From the NCBI GenBank assembly GCA_034440615.1, contig JAOTOM010003675.1:1-64000 (forward strand): DNA of 64,000 nt, given 5' to 3'. This DNA is from Ashinkailepas kermadecensis (lineage: Eukaryota > Arthropoda > Thecostraca > Neolepadidae). The notes below the pieces were generated by a model that did no database searches, was not told the origin of the DNA, and saw only the letters and a list, made by a program, of their open reading frames with translations. The translations under genes and the position numbers were made by a program. Shown piece after piece: positions 59,332-64,000 of the stretch (positions are counted from its first letter, which is position 1; the number at the start of each line of letters is the position of its first letter).

Positions 59332-59754
59332 TTATTCTTCCCATTTGATGGCACTTAAAGCCTCTCTCATGCAGTCAAAGTCTGCCCTGTTAAAATTTGG
59401 AATCTTTGCCAAATTATCCTTGATTGTCCCTGCTACTTGTGCCTTGAATCTCACTATGTTATGGTCACTTCTTCCCAGAGTTTCTCCTACAGTCAAGTCT
59501 TGAACTAAATCTCTTAAATATGAGAAGACAAGGTCCAAGAATGAGCCCTGCCTGGTTGGTTCCATTACAAATTGGTGTAAGAACAAGCCCTCTTCAAGGC
59601 ATTTCCTAAACAGTTTACATGATGGGGAGCCAACACCAACATTTTCATATCCTTTTAGATTAAAGTCACCAAGAATAAGGCATTTCCTCTGAAAGTTTCT
59701 ACTGATTTCCTCACAAATCACCTTATCGATCTCCAGTTGCTGAGAATGAGGCAA
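59332..59754 (-). pseudogene. LINE endonuclease, C-terminal part
   Basis: After the insertion the frame gives PHSQQLEIDKVICEEIS, CLILGDFNLKGYE (the G-D-F-N catalytic block, about residues 26-29), PTRQGSFLDLVFS and GETLGRSDHNIVRF (the S-D-H catalytic block, about residues 95-97). It reaches a stop just after the IKWEE segment. All downstream catalytic blocks of this endonuclease are present. Confidence 0.9.
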
Positions 59755-59760
59755 GGTTCC

Positions 59761-60619
59761 CAGAGGTCAAGAAAGTCGCCAACTTGCCTACGCTGGTAGG
59801 TTGCAAGATTGGCCCTCAATATCTCACTCAAGTAGCAATTTATCCATGACGTATTGAAATAAAAAGATCGTTTAAAATGAGAGTGTGCTCGCCGCTTGGC
59901 GCTGCGTGAGGCGCTGCCCTGATGAGGACAATCGAGGCCTTTACAAGGTGCTTTTTGAGGCGGCAGACGGGAATCCGTTGATTGGTGCGTATGTGGCACT
60001 GGTCACCAGAATATGGCTTATCAGCCCAGCAGAGTCGGTGGTCGAAAGCATGGCGAGTGTGATTGGTGAGGTGTTTGGGGCCCATCGGCAACTTGATCAT
60101 GTAAACGCCGCGAATGAGCTGATCATTCGTAGGAACGGCCCGGAGCCAGAGCGAACTGGTCCTCTGCTGGACCTGCTGCAGACAAAGCAGTCTTACCGCT
60201 TCCAACGCGTAGGGTCTACCCTGAGAATTCAGGAGGCGTTTGAAGGCACCGTGATGCAGCGGCTTGGAAGCAAAAAGTGCGCTCGATCGGTGGTATTTTG
60301 CGCCCCATGAGGCCTCTCACGCCGCAAAACGTGCGATTGTCTATCACAAAATCCATGCTGTCTTGTGACTGATATGCTATCAATATAGTGCATCATGGCC
60401 ATATAGTATCTTTCGTTGCATTTTTTTTAGACATGTGGATTGCGGTCTGGTATGTAATATAATATTGTAACATCTTTCCATTGTCTGGTCACATAACATG
60501 GCGGCTGTAGTGGAAGGAAGGTGACAAAATAGTGTATGTTCATTTAAGCCGGACCCAGGTAGCAAAAAGTGCACGTTTTGTTCTCGTAGGTAGCAGTCTA
60601 GAAACATTCTTGACCTCTA
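59761..60619 (+). mobile_element. 859-bp hAT-like element nested in the LINE
   Basis: The ends are CAGAGGTCAAGAA (59,761) and TTCTTGACCTCTA (ending 60,619), inverted repeats matching at 12 of 13 positions. AAGGTTCC lies directly outside both ends (59,753-59,760 and 60,620-60,627), an 8-bp target duplication. Taking out the element and one duplicate rejoins the LINE frame exactly (minus strand ...ALYRLG then TLPHSQQLE). CAGAGG-type ends plus 8-bp duplications are hAT traits. The element is a deletion derivative with a transposase-like tail. Confidence 0.9.
59876..60310 (+). pseudogene. Transposase-like C-terminal fragment inside the hAT-like element
   Basis: A frame of about 145 codons, open from 59,876 to TGA 60,308-60,310, with no ATG start in the usual place. 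It contains DGNPLIGAYVALVTRIWLIS, PAESVVESMASVIGEVFG and ANELIIRRNGP. The ESVVESMASV stretch looks like the C-terminal region of hAT-type transposases, but I cannot confirm this without a profile search. No N-terminal zinc finger or catalytic core, so it is not a functional transposase. Intactness could mean recent insertion. Confidence 0.5.
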
Positions 60620-60634
60620 AAGGTTCCTAATCGA

Positions 60635-60968
60635 TACAAAGCTCCTATCCTCAGTTTATTGCTGTTGCCTTTTCACACAGCAACACCAAGCCAAATGGAC
60701 TCCACAGACACATTTTTTACCCCATCTGCTACTTTTTGAGAACTGTATAAGCTATTCACATAGAGCATTACACCACCCCCTTCATTGCTGGACCCCTATT
60801 GCATGAAAACATATTGTATCCCTGGATCTCATAGTCCTGCAAGTTATCCCCAAAATATCCCTCACTGCCCCATGCCTCAGTAATGCAAAAAAAATATGGT
60901 TTCTCCTCAGCAACATAACACTTGAACTCATCAAATTTGGATCGAATGCTCTGAGCATTAAGCATCAT
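60635..60968 (-). pseudogene. LINE endonuclease, N-terminal part
   Basis: Reads MMLNAQSIRSKFDEFKCYVA, then EKPYFFCITEAWGS, with the N of block I and E of the ITE(A)W block of the apurinic-like endonuclease. It ends in a run of G that is one base short (near 60,778), shifting the frame before VMLYVN. It continues through a TGA to LRIGALYRLG, where the inserted element begins. Confidence 0.85.
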
Positions 60969-61218
60969 ACACTTAACAAAAGTTCCATAACCCTCTTTGG
61001 CTCTTTCATGTTGAGTAGCTCTATCATCTCTGGATGAGCTACCACTCTGCCCCCTTGATCTACTGCTATCCCTATTTGCTGACTGTGAGGTTCTATGCCT
61101 ATGCTGTCACTATTGGCATATCCCTGAGATGGCAATGCCACTTCTTCCCTCCCCACCCCATTATCTAGTCTCCCTGAAGGACATGTTCATATACTTTGCT
61201 TAACACTTGCACCCCATT

Positions 61219-61695
61219 CTCGGAGAAGTGCAGGCCATCCCTCTGATAGAGGTCCCATGAGCCATAAAACCTGCACTACTTGTCAACAAAGGTCAAACCT
61301 AACTCATTGCAGAGGCTACCTACCCTGGCATTGGCTGCCAGTGCCCCAGAGCTCCACTCAGGGGAGACTCCAGCCCTAGGCAGAATAGCTGTCACAATAA
61401 CTCTGCTATTGCTTTGCTTCAGTGTGGCCAGAAGGGCCCTGTAGTCCTGCAGCAGCTCCTCACTCCTAGCAGGACCAATGTTGTTCACTCCTATCTGCAC
61501 TACAACTGCACTAAACTGGTTCTCACTGATGGCCTGTGCCACCACTGGGACCAGGTCTTTGACCTTGGCACCAGGCCTGGTGATGCACCTCCTGCCTCTA
61601 CGACCTTTACAGAATACCCTATATAAATGCCGCACACGAGAGTCTCCTACGACTAGCACTTTCTCCTTGCTGGTATCCTGGGGGCAGTCCTCCAA
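61219..61695 (-). pseudogene. LINE ORF1 esterase (SGNH/GDSL-like) domain
   Basis: The 139-residue frame begins MEDCPQDTSKEKVLVVGDSR, with G-D-S as the nucleophile block near residues 17-19. GVNNI at about residues 70-74 corresponds to the SGNH block III Asn, and AILPRAGVSPEWSS follows. A TAG at 61,276-61,278 interrupts at FVDK. The same frame then continues with CRFYGSWDLYQRDGLHFSEN, supplying the catalytic Asp-x-x-His block, to a TAG at about 61,180. In CR1-like elements such a domain acts as a lipolytic acetylhydrolase. Here all catalytic blocks are visible but split by the stop. Confidence 0.8.
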
Positions 61696-61718
61696 TGCCT
61701 GGAACCTATTTGACGTTA

Positions 61719-61721
<3 letters not shown>

Positions 61722-61767
<46 letters not shown>
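61722..61767. repeat. (TA)n microsatellite at the LINE 5' side
   Basis: About 20 TA repeats next to the truncated 5' end of the LINE. Confidence 0.96.
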
Positions 61768-61771
<4 letters not shown>

Positions 61772-62373
61772 TTTGCAATGAACTGAGAACGGTTGAAAGA
61801 CTATGCCAGCTATGATGAGCATATCTATCATGGTCCCAAAACATTGACTAGTTGGCCACCATCAAAGTTTGTGCTGCATTGAAAATCGGCGGGCCTGCTG
61901 TACATGCCATCTCACCTTGCTGTCATGGATGTGATCTAAGGTATTCATTTCAGGGTAGCGGTCCATCTTCTTTCACCTTAATGAGCACATTAAGAGACAC
62001 TTCAGAAGATATCGCCATCCATCCTCTGGCTAGAGGACACCCTGCACCACCCAGCTCTCCGAATTGAGAACCACTATGCATCATGCGCCTCTACCCTGTC
62101 AATGGATAACCGCTCCGCACCAGATATCTATCCATCGATTATACATTACCCAGATTCCAAACTTTACACAGGATACCAGGGGACATCGTCAATCAGCCAT
62201 AGTCAGTCGAGCGACTGACAGCCGACTGCTACCTCCGCCGCAGAACAAAGCAGGCGGCGAGAGGCGATGTGGGCACGCCTGACGGCCGCTCTCGTGCGCT
62301 GGCACGCTTCATTAATTACACTCCTCAGCGGTGGCCGTCACTGCGTGGCGTCACTGGGCCAGTGATAAACGAA
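61768..62373. other. No recognisable feature
   Basis: Nothing identified. Confidence 0.45.
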
Positions 62374-63030
62374 CGGACGTCCGGTACTGTCCAACCACAT
62401 GATGTCTCGTCACAGCGTGGGACGTCCTGTACTGTCCAACCACATGATGTCTCGTCACAGCGTAGGACGTCCTGTACTGTCCAACCGCATGATGTCTCGT
62501 CACAGCGTAGGACGTCCTGTACTGTCCAACCGCATGATGTCTCGTCACAGCGTGGGACGTCCTGTACTGTCCAACCACATGATGTCTCGTCACAGCGTGG
62601 GACGTCCTGTACTGTCCAACCGCATGGTGTCTCGTCACAGCGTAGGATGTCCTGTACTGTCCAACCACATGATGTATCGTCACAGCGTGAGACGTTCGGT
62701 ACTGTCCAGCCACATGGTGTCTCGTCACAGCGTGGGATGTCCGGTACTGTCCAACCGCATGGTGTCTCGTCACAGCGTGGGATGTCCGGTACTGTCCAAC
62801 CGCATGATGTCTCGTCACAGCGTGGGATGTCCGGTACTGTCCAACCGCATGATGTCTCATCACAGCGTGGGACGTCCTGTACTGTCCAACCGCATGATGT
62901 CTCGTCACAGCGTGGGACGTCCTGTACTGTCCAACCACATGATGTCTCGTCACAGCGTGGGACGTCCGGTACTGTCCAACCGCATGTCTCGTCACAGCGT
63001 GGGACGTCCGGTACCGTCCATCCATATGGT
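62374..63030. repeat. 45-bp minisatellite, 14-15 copies
   Basis: Units of 45 bp (core GTACTGTCCAACCACATGAT then GTCTCGTCACAGCGTGGGAC). A multiple of three, so two plus frames and one minus frame are open. One unit near 62,980 lacks 3 bases. Variant order (CGTAGG, CGTGGG, CGTGAG) is patchy. Confidence 0.97.
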
Positions 63031-63269
63031 CAGGGGTGAAAAAAATGCCGAAGCTGTCACCGACGAACCTGTGAGCTGTCTCAAATTCTTTGCATATATG
63101 GTAAATAAAACAAGTTCCGCACACGCTTGCTTCGCCGTGTTGAAAAAGCATGTTTGATCCTCATTGCAGTTGATACATATTTCAGCTAGAAATTGGAGAG
63201 TAGCACTTTTTATGTTTCGAATCGTGAGTTTTGTCACCATCAAATCCACAAAATATGTTTTGGGGGCCG

Positions 63270-63365
63270 CCGCTGGAGGCGGCAATAGCATACAAAGTAT
63301 AGCATACAAAGTTGTAAGTAAGTAAGTAGCATACAAAGTTGTTGTAATATAGCATACAAAGTAAC
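63270..63365. repeat. AGCATACAAAGT short repeat, 4 copies
   Basis: AGCATACAAAGT at about 63,287, 63,301, 63,328 and 63,350, separated by GTAAGTAAGTA and TGTAATAT. Confidence 0.85.
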
Positions 63366-63379
63366 ACTCAAAACAAAGA

Positions 63380-63860
63380 AAAAATATGTAACATAACCTA
63401 ACCTAGCCTAACTTTCCATGCGATACAAATTATCTGTTAAAAATGGATAATTTGCAAACAATTATTTTCTTTAAAAAAATTGAAAAGCTAAAACCTAACC
63501 AAACCTAACCTAACCCAGCCTAAACTGTTTTTGAACAAAGAATACTTCAACATTTTTTTTTAATTGCCCATTTTTTCCAAAAAGCATAACTTACAACAAA
63601 AGCCTAACCTAACCTAACTTAACGAAAACTAACCCCTTTGTATGGTTTATGAAGTAGAATGTGTGCAAAACTTGTCTTGTGATTACCTTAAACTGCAATA
63701 ATACTAGTTTGGTTACGTTAGTTTTGGTTTCATAAGATGGAAATGTTTTTAAAAATCAACAAAATTCTCGAAACAAAATTGGAAACTGTTTTTCTTTCAA
63801 AACGTATTATGTTAGGTTTCATTAGGTTGTGTTAGGTTTTTATAAGTTGGGTAATTTGAA
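63380..63860. repeat. Dispersed AACCT-rich repeat, copy 2, with inverted partner
   Basis: AACCTAACCT clusters at about 63,392, 63,492 and 63,605, then the complementary TTAGGTT words at about 63,809-63,840. The first part matches the layout of 40,500-40,740, including CAGCCTAAACTGTTTTTGAA against TAGCCTAAGCTGCTTTTGAA. Confidence 0.8.
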
Positions 63861-64000
63861 GAAAACATTGTTTGAAATTTTCCAGTTTCCTTCCTTGATT
63901 TTTGTATTCAAAGGGAGGTCAGGTTATGTTTAATTGTTATTTATATTTTTTTTAAGCATTCACTTTTTTACTTAGGTACGTAAACCTGGTCAGCAGGCAT
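63861..64000. other. No recognisable feature to window end
   Basis: AT-rich. Confidence 0.5.

Larger units (their letters stand above)
57503..61720 (-). mobile_element. CR1-like LINE, 5'-truncated and inactive, with nested insertion
   Basis: Minus-strand order from 61,720 down to 57,503: esterase-like domain, apurinic-type endonuclease (split by an inserted element), linker, reverse transcriptase, C-terminal domain and 3' untranslated region. This domain order, with an SGNH esterase upstream of the endonuclease, is known for CR1-group elements. Both ends of the copy abut TA microsatellites (61,722-61,767 and 57,409-57,502). Two internal deletions, at least four frameshifts or stops, and the insertion make it non-functional. 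Confidence 0.9.

Noticed and set aside
59885..60310. Host gene in antisense to the LINE
   Set aside because: It lies wholly between the inverted ends and 8-bp duplications of the nested element, so it belongs to that element.

Overview
This is a gene-poor, repeat-dominated stretch of an animal nuclear genome. There is no prokaryotic gene organisation, no rRNA or tRNA gene that I can see, and no complete host gene. The organism is most likely an arthropod. That is an inference of moderate to low confidence, based on dispersed AACCT (TTAGG-type) blocks at about 40.5 and 63.4 kb, on a decayed gene with the SDEHGERFH protein signature that I associate from memory with arthropod genomes, and on the mix of CR1-like, RNase-H-bearing and Penelope-like retroelements. 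A crustacean or chelicerate would fit, but the sequence does not settle it.

The largest component is tandem repeat DNA. About 27 distinct minisatellite arrays, with units of 12 to 72 bp, cover roughly 20 kb of the 64 kb. The biggest are the 35-bp arrays at 16.95-19.36 and 27.7-30.2 kb, the 28/29-bp array at 36.9-38.64 kb, the 28-bp array at 6.6-7.74 kb, the 63-bp array at 5.44-6.45 kb, the 51-bp NotI-site array at 54.47-55.62 kb and the 33-bp array at 56.03-57.3 kb. Nearly all long open frames in the window are by-products of these arrays.

The second component is transposable elements, mostly dead. They are: a TTAA-flanked non-autonomous family with three copies (2.1, 9.45 and 20.45 kb); a Penelope-like element with a GIY-YIG endonuclease tail (15.66-16.32 kb); a remnant of an SDEHGERFH-type gene (24.3-24.5 kb, minus strand); a decayed transposon-like gene whose 3' end has been amplified into a 61-bp array (33.84-36.21 kb); a 1,984-bp element with 13-bp terminal inverted repeats and an 8-bp target duplication that splits a minisatellite (38,859-40,842); a retrotransposon RNase H remnant (51.7-52.5 kb, minus strand); and a CR1-like LINE (57.5-61.7 kb, minus strand) with an 859-bp hAT-like element nested in it (59,761-60,619).

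The only candidate host coding sequence is an open frame running from the window start to a possible splice donor at 1181. It encodes a Ser/Thr/Pro-rich, mucin-like segment with four 24-residue repeats. The rest is ordinary-looking intergenic or intronic sequence with microsatellites and small duplications. No set of genes here forms a pathway. The interest lies in how mobile elements and tandem repeats feed into one another.
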